Shown: positions 1 through 7,546 of the stretch, piece after piece
Position numbering within the stretch: position 1 is the first letter of the stretch
Layout: each line of letters opens with the position of its first letter
From: an uncultured Lachnospiraceae bacterium
GTDB taxonomy: Bacteria; Bacillota; Clostridia; Lachnospirales; Lachnospiraceae
Direction of reading: 5' to 3'
NCBI GenBank assembly: GCA_947565255.1
Contig: CANOFI010000030.1
Location: 1 to 13,846 of the forward strand
Length of the DNA stretch: 13,846 nt
Notes under the pieces: model-generated
Seen by the model: only the letters and a program-made list of their open reading frames with translations
The model's database searches: none
Told to the model about the DNA's origin: nothing
Position numbers and translations under genes: made by a program

Positions 1-115
1 GTTAATTTTTTCCGATTTTACAAATACTAAACTTATAAAATCACTAAAATTGTTCTTCTATTTTTTCTAAGTCACTTCCGTGAAAATGGTCTTTTGGCTT
101 TAACATTGCACTCAT
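1..115 (-). pseudogene. Possible remnant of a divergent PLP-dependent aminotransferase (HisC/CobD-like) N-terminus
   Basis: On the - strand a GGAAAGGA ribosome-binding-like sequence (about 123-116) precedes ATGs at 115 and 106. The reading frame from 106 gives a 20-residue peptide containing HGSDLEKIE and then stops at TAG (46-44). From memory, HGSDLEKIE occurs near the N-terminus of clostridial histidinol-phosphate/threonine-phosphate type aminotransferases, usually followed within about 20 residues by FSANVNPLG. After the stop, the +1-shifted frame is open to the window edge and reads ...VKSEKIN, which resembles the stretch before that second motif, but the spacing is too long for a clean single frameshift. 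It could be a decayed gene, a short real peptide or coincidence. Only 115 bases are visible, so this is a weak call. Confidence 0.25.
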
Positions 116-139
116 CCTTTCCTTTTTTTTCACTAATCG

Positions 140-168
140 TTGCACGAACAGACAGATTGGTGTATAAT
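140..168 (+). promoter_or_regulatory. Sigma-A-like promoter of the DUF5717/DUF5716 operon
   Basis: TTGCAC (140-145) and TATAAT (163-168) are separated by 17 bases. The -10 box is a perfect consensus and the -35 box matches in its TTG half. Transcription would start near 175, a short distance before the first gene. No other promoter-like pair was seen inside the four-gene cluster, so this probably drives all of it. Confidence 0.65.
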
Positions 169-215
169 AGAATATAGTATACTATTTTATGAAAAAAAGC
201 AAGCAGGTGAAAAGT

Positions 216-3200
216 GTGAGAAAACGTATCCGCGCAATTGCAGACGGGAAATTTGATTATAAAGAGATGGATGTGTCTGTTTCAACAGAGCGAATTGAAC
301 ACATGGCAAAGAAAGATGAGAAACTCCACGGAAGCCTGGTATTAGAGAGCAGAGATGAGAGAAAGCTTAAGGGACTGATTTATACGACGGACCGCCGTAT
401 GGTCTGCAGTGAAGTGCAGTTTCAGGGGAGAAAGGTCCGGATTGTGTATGAATTTCATACGACGGGCATGCAGGAGGGCGATACGAACAAAGGGGAGATT
501 TATATTGAATCCAATGCCGGTGAAATTATCGTTCCCTATGTGGTATCGATTGAACATCGGAGCATTGACACTTCGATTGGTAAAATCCGTGACTTGTTTC
601 ATTTTGCAAATCTTGCACAGAAAAGCTACCAGGAGGCATACCGTCTGTTCTGTTCCGGCCGTTTTTTATCCATTGGGATGGATGCGGCGCAGAGACAGCT
701 GTACAGGGCCCTGACGCAGAGTAACGTGTGCAGGGAAAATATGGAAGAATTTCTGATTGCCATACATAAAAAGCAGCCGATTTATTTTACGCTCAGTGCG
801 GACGAGGAGTCCTACAAATGCGAGGGGGATTCCTTTAAAAAAGAAGTGACGCTTTCCAAAAATACATGGGGATATTTTTCGATTCAGATTTCTGCCGATG
901 CAGATTTTATTTATGTGGAAAAGCCGACGGTGACATCCGAAGACTTTGTGGGAAACCATTATAACTGGGAATTCATCGTAGAGAGAAAGAAGCTGCATGC
1001 GGGCAAAAATACTGCAGTAATAACCTTTTCCAGCGGAATTCAGACAGAGACGCTTAAGATAGAAATTGGGCTTCCAGGAAAGAAAAACAAAAGCCGAATG
1101 AAGGAAAAGGAGCTGCTGTCCGAGGTATGCCAATTGTATATACAGGTCAGGAACCATACAATCCGGGATGCGGTATGGTTAAAGGAGGCGCTTTTCAGAG
1201 CGGAGCATTTAAGCAGCATTTGCCCGGAAGACCCATTTTATCAGCTGTTTCAGGCGCACATGTATACCATGACACAGCAAAAGACACAGGCACAGTGGAT
1301 TATAAATAAATATGAGCCTGTTTTTGCATGGAAAAAGAAAAATACGGCCTTGTATGCCTATATTCAGTATATCAGCGCATTGATTAAGAAAGATGAGATG
1401 TTTACGCAGATTGTGACAAGGGAGATTGTGCAGCTGTGCGGCGATTACCCGCATGACTTTGCACTGCTTCGAATTCGGTTATTTTTAGATGAAACGCTGG
1501 AAAATAATAAAGTGATGAAATACAGGCTGTTAAAAGAGCAGTATGGATATGGCTGCAGAAGCCCGTTTTTGTATCTGGAGGCGGGCCGTCTTATAAAAAA
1601 GGATTTGTCGCTGTTAAACCGTCTGGAGGATTTTGAACAGAGGGTGCTTTTGTTTGCATGTAAAAATGGGATGCTGGAGGAAGAACTGGTGAAAAAGACG
1701 GCAGATCTGGCTCTGCGCTTAAAAGAGTTTTCACCGTTTATGTTCCGGTTTCTGACTGGTGCATATGAAATGTTTCCGTCTGCGGAGGTTGTGGAGGCAG
1801 TCTGTTCTATGCTGATATGGGCGAATAAGCGCCAGTCTGCATACTTTTTCTGGTTTGAGAAGGGAGTAGAGGCGGAATTAAAGATTACACAGCTGTTTGA
1901 GTATTATATGTATACCGTTCCGTCTGATTATAACCGGATGTTTCCGAAAACCCTTTTTTTGTATTTTAATTTTGATAACACGCTGGATTATAAGAGGAAG
2001 GCATGTCTGTATGCCAATTTATGGCGCAACAGGGAGCAGCTGGAGGAGCTGGCGGCGGGCTATGAGCCCCGGATAAAGTTATTTTTGACAGAGCAGATAC
2101 GCCAGAGGCATATCAATGAGAATCTGGCATACCTGTATCGGCAGATGTCGGCAGATATTTTAAGTGACCCGGAGACAGCGGCGATCTTTGAAGAACTGGT
2201 ATTTGTAAAAAAGCTTTTGTGTGAAAATGGGAATATACGCCAGGTTGTGGTGCGGCATAAGGAACTGGAGCGCGAAGAAATATTTCCGGTGGTCGATAAA
2301 AAAGCGTGGGTGAAATTATATGGTCCGGAGGCGCTGGTTTTATTGGAGGACAAGTCGGGCAGGCGGCATTTTGACACCATTTCTTATGAGCTGAAACCGC
2401 TGATTCCCGATACGGACATTGCAAAATACTGTCTTAAGTTTGAAAAGAAAAAATTAGGACTTTTGCTGAACCGGTATTACAAGAAAGGAGCCGTGCTGAA
2501 GGAAGGTACCTGCGAAATCTGTGAAAAATTACTGGCAAAACAGTCTCTTTGCCTGGAATTCCGGCAGGAATTATTAAAACAGCTCGTGGAATATTATATG
2601 AGTGTACATCAGTATGATAAAGTGGAAGAACATTTGTTCGATCTGGATTACGCGGGAATGGATTCCAGGGAGCGGGCGCACTTTATTGAAATGCTGATTA
2701 TACGGACAAAATATGAGAAGGCGTATGAGCTGGTGCTTGCATATGGGCCGGAAGAGGTCAATCCGAAGCGCCTGGTGCGCCTGTGCAGCCGTCTGATTGT
2801 GGAAGACGAGCCGCAGGAAGCGTTGCTTGAACTGTGTTTTTATGTGTTTACGAAGGGAAAATATGATGAGAATATATTAGAGTACCTGACCCGGTATTTT
2901 TACGGGCCGACCTGGCAGATGGACAGGCTCTGGCGCGCTGCCAGGCAGTTTGATGTGGAGACATATGGAATCAGTGAGCGGATTTTGATGCAGATGCTGT
3001 TTACCGGATATCTTCTGCCGGATTCGAAAGAGGTGTTTGAGGATTACTACAAGCCGGGTTATAAACCGGATGTCGTACGTGCATATCTGGCTTTTTTTGC
3101 ATATTATTATGTGGTGCATGAACAGATTATTGATGAGCGGATTTTTAGCTGGATTGAGCAGCAGTATGTTCAGGGGGAAACGGTGAATCGGGATTGTAAG

Positions 3201-3761
3201 ATGGCATTGTTAAAATATTATGCGGGCATGGTGTCCGTTCCGGATGAAAAAGTGCCGTTTCTGCAGGAAATTATGCGGGAGTTTGTAGAGCAGCACATTG
3301 TATTTCCGTTTTTTACGCAAATGGACCAGAAGGTTTCGAAAAAATTTCATCTGCATGAAAGAAGTATCATTGAGCACCGGGCGGCTCCTGAGAAAAAGGT
3401 GTATATATATTATCTGCTGTCGGAACATACGGATGCCGGTGAAGACTATATGCAGGAGGAGCTGGAATGCATTTACGATTCCATATTTGTAAAAGAGCTT
3501 ATTACCTTTTTTGGGGAACGGGTACAATATTATATTGTGGAATGCAATGCAGACGGAAGCGACTGGCATATTATTACGAGCGCAGTGTTAGACCGGAGCC
3601 AGGAAAATCTGGAAAATGGAGAAGGCCGGTTTATGATGCTGAATGAAATAGGGGAAAGCTATGCGCTGAAGGACGAGGAAACGCTGCTGGAGTGGATGGA
3701 GCGGTATGCCCGGTTCGATCATTTTACGCAGAATCTGTTTCAAATAGAAGCAGAGAAATAG
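216..3761 (+). CDS. DUF5717-type large protein: N-terminal beta domains plus long helical repeat region
   Basis: This large, apparently cytosolic protein (about 1181 aa) has no signal peptide or membrane segment. I recognise it as DUF5717-like from its overall build and its pairing with a DUF5716-type gene; its function is unknown. Residues about 20-110 are strand-rich and include a GEIYIESNAGEIIVPY stretch. Residues about 188-289 look like a second beta-sandwich (KNTWGYFSIQISADADFIYV). Residues about 300-1050 are almost entirely amphipathic helices rich in Leu, Tyr and Phe, like a TPR-like solenoid. A mixed C-terminal domain follows (YYIVECNADGSDW). I prefer GTG 216, because AGGTGA at 205-210 is a good ribosome binding site. 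In-frame ATG 189 would add nine residues (1190 aa) but has no ribosome binding site and only about 14 bases of leader. It is first in a four-gene operon, 48 bases before the Hsp70-like gene, so a joint complex is a reasonable inference. Confidence 0.85.
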   Translation: MRKRIRAIADGKFDYKEMDVSVSTERIEHMAKKDEKLHGSLVLESRDERKLKGLIYTTDRRMVCSEVQFQGRKVRIVYEFHTTGMQEGDTNKGEIYIESNAGEIIVPYVVSIEHRSIDTSIGKIRDLFHFANLAQKSYQEAYRLFCSGRFLSIGMDAAQRQLYRALTQSNVCRENMEEFLIAIHKKQPIYFTLSADEESYKCEGDSFKKEVTLSKNTWGYFSIQISADADFIYVEKPTVTSEDFVGNHYNWEFIVERKKLHAGKNTAVITFSSGIQTETLKIEIGLPGKKNKSRMKEKELLSEVCQLYIQVRNHTIRDAVWLKEALFRAEHLSSICPEDPFYQLFQAHMYTMTQQKTQAQWIINKYEPVFAWKKKNTALYAYIQYISALIKKDEMFTQIVTREIVQLCGDYPHDFALLRIRLFLDETLENNKVMKYRLLKEQYGYGCRSPFLYLEAGRLIKKDLSLLNRLEDFEQRVLLFACKNGMLEEELVKKTADLALRLKEFSPFMFRFLTGAYEMFPSAEVVEAVCSMLIWANKRQSAYFFWFEKGVEAELKITQLFEYYMYTVPSDYNRMFPKTLFLYFNFDNTLDYKRKACLYANLWRNREQLEELAAGYEPRIKLFLTEQIRQRHINENLAYLYRQMSADILSDPETAAIFEELVFVKKLLCENGNIRQVVVRHKELEREEIFPVVDKKAWVKLYGPEALVLLEDKSGRRHFDTISYELKPLIPDTDIAKYCLKFEKKKLGLLLNRYYKKGAVLKEGTCEICEKLLAKQSLCLEFRQELLKQLVEYYMSVHQYDKVEEHLFDLDYAGMDSRERAHFIEMLIIRTKYEKAYELVLAYGPEEVNPKRLVRLCSRLIVEDEPQEALLELCFYVFTKGKYDENILEYLTRYFYGPTWQMDRLWRAARQFDVETYGISERILMQMLFTGYLLPDSKEVFEDYYKPGYKPDVVRAYLAFFAYYYVVHEQIIDERIFSWIEQQYVQGETVNRDCKMALLKYYAGMVSVPDEKVPFLQEIMREFVEQHIVFPFFTQMDQKVSKKFHLHERSIIEHRAAPEKKVYIYYLLSEHTDAGEDYMQEELECIYDSIFVKELITFFGERVQYYIVECNADGSDWHIITSAVLDRSQENLENGEGRFMMLNEIGESYALKDEETLLEWMERYARFDHFTQNLFQIEAEK

Positions 3762-3774
3762 AATGGGATGACAG

Positions 3775-3791
3775 GTTTTTTGTGAAAAAAC
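3775..3791 (+). other. AT-rich hairpin between the first two operon genes
   Basis: GTTTTTTGTGAAAAAAC folds into a 7-bp stem with a 3-base loop in the 48-base gap after the first stop codon. It has no GC-rich stem and no following T-tract, so it is not a convincing terminator. It could mark an RNA processing or stability site that adjusts expression between the large first gene and the rest. Confidence 0.3.
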
Positions 3792-3809
3792 GGATAAAGA
3801 GGAATAAAG

Positions 3810-5126
3810 TTGGTGGTCGAAATGGAAAATGGCATGATTGTTGGAATCGATATTGGAAAATATAACATACAGGTCAGCTGTATGGCGCCGGGAATGGAAG
3901 ATGCCGAGACACTGACAACGCAGATGGGGACGGAAAATTATGAAATTCCTATGTGCCTGTTCCAGAAGCCGGGGCAAAAAGGCTGGCTCTATGGAGAAAA
4001 GGCGCGCCGTCAGATGCACGAAAGCGATGGGATTTTTGTGGACAGTCTTTGGAACGGCGTTTTGAATAACAGCGAGCTGGTATTGGAGGACCGGACGTAT
4101 GCTTACCAGGAGCTTTTTCAGGTTTTTCTGGAAAAAATATGGAACCTGATTTACCAGTGCGGCTATACGAAACCTGCAGACTGCGTTGTTTTTACGACAG
4201 AGGATATGAACAATGAAAAGATACAGGTTTTGCGCGAGGCTGCGAAAAGTCTGCCTGTGGATCAAAAACAGGTGTTTTATATTGATTATAAAGAAAGTTT
4301 TGGAATGTATGCCACAGGGAGAAAAAAGGAATTGTGGAACCACGAGGTGTTTTTGTTTTATTATCAGGAACGGTGTTTAAAGGTATTTCAGCTTCTGGTT
4401 GACCAGAAGTCGCTTCCGTTTCGTATGAAGGTCGGGGAATTGGACTATGGGGAGCTGGAATTTGGAAGAGAAGAGTTAGAGGCGTCCCAGCAGGCAAGAG
4501 AAGAGATGGACAGCCGTTTTCTGGCGACGATGGAGGAATTGTTTGCCAAAAAAATTGTGTCTGTCGTTTATTTAATCGGAGACGGATTTCTGGCAGACTG
4601 GATGCAGGATTCCCTTCGTATGGTGTGCCGGGGCAGAAGGGTGTTTCAGGGAAACAATCTGTTTACAAAGGGGGCCTGTTTTGCCGGGGAGGTGTACACA
4701 AATCGAAAGAAAGCCGCCGGGTTATATTTAAGCAGGCAGTCCATGACCTGTGATGTGAGAATTCCCGTGTGTTCATCGGGAGAGGAAACCTGTCTTTACG
4801 CGGCCCGTGCGGGACAGCCCTGGTATCAGGCAGGGATTTCGGCGGAGTGTCTGATAGAAGGAGAGGAAGAAATCACTCTTGAGGTGGTGCCGTCCAGATA
4901 TAGCGAGAATCAGACGGAACAAAAGGTAAAACTGGAGCTTGTTAGATTTCCGAAGCGTCCCAGGCGTGCATCGAGGATACGTATCTGCGTGGAATTTCAA
5001 AATGCAGGCAGCGGGCATATGCTGGTGGAGGATATGGGATTCGGCGAATTTTATCCTTCGTCCGGTCTGAAATGGGAAAAGTATTTTAACATGGAAATAA
5101 AGGAGGACCCGGTATGGGCAGGTTAA
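3810..5126 (+). CDS. DUF5716-type Hsp70/actin-fold protein with degenerate ATPase motifs
   Basis: This is a 438-aa protein with the layout of an Hsp70-type (actin-fold) ATPase followed by a beta-rich C-terminal domain. VGIDIGKYNIQ (11-21) fits the phosphate-1 motif. CVVFTTE (125-131) and ESFGMYATG (162-170) sit where Hsp70 has its VPA strand and connecting helix. VVYLIGDGF (252-260), then NLFTKGACFAG (283-293), match the adenosine-site and following helix pattern. The phosphate-2 position, normally D-x-GGGT, reads FLFYYQERCLKV (181-192), so the acidic residue and glycines are missing. Residues 300-430 are strand-rich, like a shortened substrate-binding beta domain. Start TTG 3810 is chosen because AAAGAGGA (3796-3803) lies 6 bases upstream; GTG 3813 also fits, while ATG 3822 is too far away. 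It overlaps the next gene by 13 bases, suggesting coupled translation. I link it to DUF5716 by its neighbour and architecture. True ATPase activity is doubtful. Confidence 0.8.
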   Translation: MVVEMENGMIVGIDIGKYNIQVSCMAPGMEDAETLTTQMGTENYEIPMCLFQKPGQKGWLYGEKARRQMHESDGIFVDSLWNGVLNNSELVLEDRTYAYQELFQVFLEKIWNLIYQCGYTKPADCVVFTTEDMNNEKIQVLREAAKSLPVDQKQVFYIDYKESFGMYATGRKKELWNHEVFLFYYQERCLKVFQLLVDQKSLPFRMKVGELDYGELEFGREELEASQQAREEMDSRFLATMEELFAKKIVSVVYLIGDGFLADWMQDSLRMVCRGRRVFQGNNLFTKGACFAGEVYTNRKKAAGLYLSRQSMTCDVRIPVCSSGEETCLYAARAGQPWYQAGISAECLIEGEEEITLEVVPSRYSENQTEQKVKLELVRFPKRPRRASRIRICVEFQNAGSGHMLVEDMGFGEFYPSSGLKWEKYFNMEIKEDPVWAG

Positions 5127-5962
5127 TTTTATGCTGGGAAAAAAGGGCGGAAAAGCCTTATTACATTGAAAGCATCGGTAAGCGTGTCTATACATTAGAG
5201 GAGCTTTGTTTTTATTTCCGGAATTACGTCCACCTGTTTGAGGCTTCGAAGGAGGCGGAAGAGGAAGGACTGGCAGTTGCCAAATGGCTTTCGGATGAAC
5301 TGGGTATGAAAAAAGAGGCAGAGGAGATAGAACGTCTTGCAGCGTCGCATAAGAGCATGCAGGAATGGCTCCTCAGTCTGTTTCGTTCTGCGCATTATCT
5401 GACAGAAAAAGAGCAGGCAGAGTATGTACAGGAATTAAAAAAGCTGTGTACGCTGACACCTTTTGAACGAAAGAAGAAACGGGCGGACCATTTGGTAGAG
5501 AGCAGAAAATATGCAAAGGCAATCTGGGCCTATCAGGAGCTTTTGCAGGAGGAAGGGGAAGAGAGGGAAAGCGTGGAAGCGGAGATTTATCACAATATGG
5601 GCGTGGCATTTGCAAGGATGTTTTATTTTAAGGAAAGCTGTGACTACTTTTTGAAGGCATTTCTAAAGACGCCGAAAAAAGAAAGCCTGCGCCAGTATAA
5701 ACTGGCGGCGCGGCTTTGCGAGGATGAAATTGAGGAAGATGAGCTTGTAAAGGAATTTCCGGGCGCGGCCTCTATGGATGTGCAGATTTATGAGGAAATG
5801 AAGCAGTTAGAGGACAGTGCTGAATTTAAGGAAGGACTGGGAGAAATCGAGCATTTAAAGCAGTTAAAAAATGAAGGAAAAATTGCAAAGATGGAACAAA
5901 AAGAGAAAGAAATCATGCAAAAGTGGCAGGATGAATGCAGGGCATTTATGGATATCAGGTAG
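5114..5962 (+). CDS. TPR-like helical protein of the DUF5716/DUF5717 operon
   Basis: This 282-aa soluble, charged, mostly helical protein has no known function. The N-terminus (KPYYIESIGKRVYTLEELC, about 14-32) looks like a short conserved domain that I associate with hypothetical proteins next to DUF5716 genes. Residues about 122-150 and 155-190 form two TPR-like helix pairs (AKAIWAYQELL; YHNMGVAFARMFYFKES), which suggests protein-protein contact. The C-terminal 80 residues are a Glu/Lys-rich helix, probably coiled coil. ATG 5114 has a near-perfect AAAGGAGG (5099-5106) at 7 bases, located inside the end of the upstream gene. The stop codon overlaps the ribosome binding site of the following gene, so the three downstream genes are probably translated in a coordinated way. 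A role as adaptor between the Hsp70-like protein and the membrane coiled-coil protein is inference only. Confidence 0.8.
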   Translation: MGRLILCWEKRAEKPYYIESIGKRVYTLEELCFYFRNYVHLFEASKEAEEEGLAVAKWLSDELGMKKEAEEIERLAASHKSMQEWLLSLFRSAHYLTEKEQAEYVQELKKLCTLTPFERKKKRADHLVESRKYAKAIWAYQELLQEEGEERESVEAEIYHNMGVAFARMFYFKESCDYFLKAFLKTPKKESLRQYKLAARLCEDEIEEDELVKEFPGAASMDVQIYEEMKQLEDSAEFKEGLGEIEHLKQLKNEGKIAKMEQKEKEIMQKWQDECRAFMDIR

Positions 5963-5974
5963 GAGGACAGGTTA

Positions 5975-7279
5975 GTGAAACGGTTTCGAAAAGCAAAACC
6001 CCGGAAAATGAAATCTGTGGAGATTGAATTGTCAAAATGGGTGAAATATAATGAAAAGACTGAGCAGGATGAAATACCGGTCCAGAACCGAAAGGAAGCT
6101 TCTGCTGCAGTGCAGCGCCGCCAGAGGGCAAAGGAGCGCCGCCAGAACGACAATTCGGTGAGCCAGGCAGAACAGTTGCTGAATGAAAGCCTGAAAAACG
6201 ACAGCGCATGGGAGACAAAAAAGGATTATGTCTTAAAGCGGAAGGAACGTATTTATGAAGCCGCGGAGGAAATGGAACGCATAAAACGGGAATACCGTGT
6301 GCTGGCAGAGTATCACAACGATATTAACCGCCTGCAGGAGCTGCCAAAGGAAGCGGCGGCAAAAGTAAAGGATACAGCCAATGTGATTTTGCGCCTGCAA
6401 AAGGACCGGCAGTCTTTTCGAGAGGATAAGGCGCTGTTAGATGATGCAAAATATATACAGTTAAGCCAGTATACGCAGGAGATGCCGGACGTCATTAAAA
6501 AGCTGACGGCGGATGAGCTTTATCTGTCAAGGCAAAAGTCTGAGATTGACCGCCTGGAGGGAGAAAAGGGGGAACAGGAGTTCGAGAAGAAGGATGTGGC
6601 AAGAAGCCAGGATAAAATGAAAAAAATATCGATATTCTGCATGTTTTTTCTGTTGGTTCTGTTTAGCGTTTTAGTCGTGCTGCAGCTGCAGTTTGAGGCG
6701 GATACGCAGGTGGCGGCGCTTCTTTGCGGTATTGCATTTGCGGCGGTCACCCTGATGGTTTTTATCCGTTATTTTAACAATGTAAGCCGTGCAAAAAAGG
6801 CGGGAAAAAGTTTAAATTATATTATTAACAGGCAGAATGCGGCAAAATTGAAGTATGTCAATGCGAAGAACGGCATCGATTATGTGTACAGAAAATATGG
6901 CGTACACAGTGCAAGCGAACTTTTGTTCCAGTGGGAACAGTTCATTATGACAAAAAATGCGAAGGAAAATTTCCAGAGGGCGGGGAACGAGCTTCAGTAT
7001 TATGAGGAGCGGCTTGTAAGGCAGCTGGAGCAGTACAGGATGCAGGATTCCTCCATCTGGCTTGGACAGATTGAATATCTGGTTGATGAAAAACAGATGG
7101 AGCAGCTGAAAAAGGAATTAGAGGAAAAGATTGAACAGTCCAGGTTAAAGATTGAAAACTGCCGGAAGGTGATGCTCAAGCTGAAAAATGAAATTTCGCT
7201 TCTTGCCATTAAAAATCCGGATTATGCAGAGGCAATCAAAGAGCTGACGGATTTGAAGGAAATTGAACAGTTATTATAA
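5975..7279 (+). CDS. Coiled-coil protein with a two-helix membrane hairpin
   Basis: This 434-aa protein is not assigned to any family I know. Residues 1-60 are very basic, rich in Arg/Lys/Gln. Residues about 80-215 form long charged helices with coiled-coil character. Two hydrophobic helices follow at about 219-238 and 245-264, separated by a short acidic turn (EADTQ). Residues about 270-434 are again coiled coil (MEQLKKELEEKIEQSRLKIE). With two membrane passes, both coiled arms should face the same side, most likely the cytoplasm given the basic flanks. GTG 5975 is chosen because AGGAGG (5961-5966) lies 8 bases upstream, overlapping the stop codon of the preceding gene. It is the last gene before a strong terminator. 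Its place in the operon suggests it anchors the other three products at the membrane; this is inference. Confidence 0.8.
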   Translation: MKRFRKAKPRKMKSVEIELSKWVKYNEKTEQDEIPVQNRKEASAAVQRRQRAKERRQNDNSVSQAEQLLNESLKNDSAWETKKDYVLKRKERIYEAAEEMERIKREYRVLAEYHNDINRLQELPKEAAAKVKDTANVILRLQKDRQSFREDKALLDDAKYIQLSQYTQEMPDVIKKLTADELYLSRQKSEIDRLEGEKGEQEFEKKDVARSQDKMKKISIFCMFFLLVLFSVLVVLQLQFEADTQVAALLCGIAFAAVTLMVFIRYFNNVSRAKKAGKSLNYIINRQNAAKLKYVNAKNGIDYVYRKYGVHSASELLFQWEQFIMTKNAKENFQRAGNELQYYEERLVRQLEQYRMQDSSIWLGQIEYLVDEKQMEQLKKELEEKIEQSRLKIENCRKVMLKLKNEISLLAIKNPDYAEAIKELTDLKEIEQLL

Positions 7280-7287
7280 AAATCAAA

Positions 7288-7348
7288 GCAGGGAGCCGCT
7301 GCATGAATGATGAAATTAATCATGGATGCGGCGGTTCCCTGCTTTTTT
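7288..7348 (+). terminator. Rho-independent terminator of the four-gene operon
   Basis: GCAGGGAGCCGCTGCAT (7288-7304) pairs with ATGCGGCGGTTCCCTGC (7326-7342), a 17-bp stem with two G-U pairs, followed by six T (7343-7348). The loop contains a smaller AATGAT/ATTAATCAT complementarity. It lies 8 bases after the stop codon of the last gene and cleanly closes the transcription unit. Confidence 0.93.
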
Positions 7349-7392
7349 AGCATAAAAGAGGACTGGAAAAATTAATTTTATATTGAAAATGG

Positions 7393-7420
7393 TTGCACAA
7401 TATTAAAAAAATGATATAAT
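7393..7420 (+). promoter_or_regulatory. Promoter of the zinc-ribbon protein gene
   Basis: TTGCAC (7393-7398) and a perfect TATAAT (7415-7420) are separated by 16 bases. The -35 is the same hexamer used by the promoter at 140. The start codon is about 120 bases beyond the expected transcription start. That leader contains GCCG/CGGC and GTGT/ACAC complementarity around 7453-7498 ahead of a T-rich stretch, which is too weak for me to call an attenuator. Confidence 0.6.
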
Positions 7421-7546
7421 ATTTTTAGGAAAATTATAAAATGTAATAACTGGTGTGTTAAGCCGGATTATAGTATAGTAAGTACACTTGCGGCACACTT
7501 ATTTTTGGCATTTCATAATTTCAAATATCAGCAGAGGATGAAAATG

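Noticed and set aside
3588..4343. 251-codon - strand open frame across the first intergenic gap
   Set aside because: It is antisense to two well-supported + strand genes, has no ribosome binding site or recognisable motif, and its amino acid composition is that of an antisense shadow.
7505..7546. TTG start giving a 14-residue longer zinc-ribbon protein
   Set aside because: No ribosome binding site precedes TTG 7505, whereas AGAGGA precedes ATG 7544/7547, and zinc-ribbon proteins of this type usually begin two or three residues before the first Cys.
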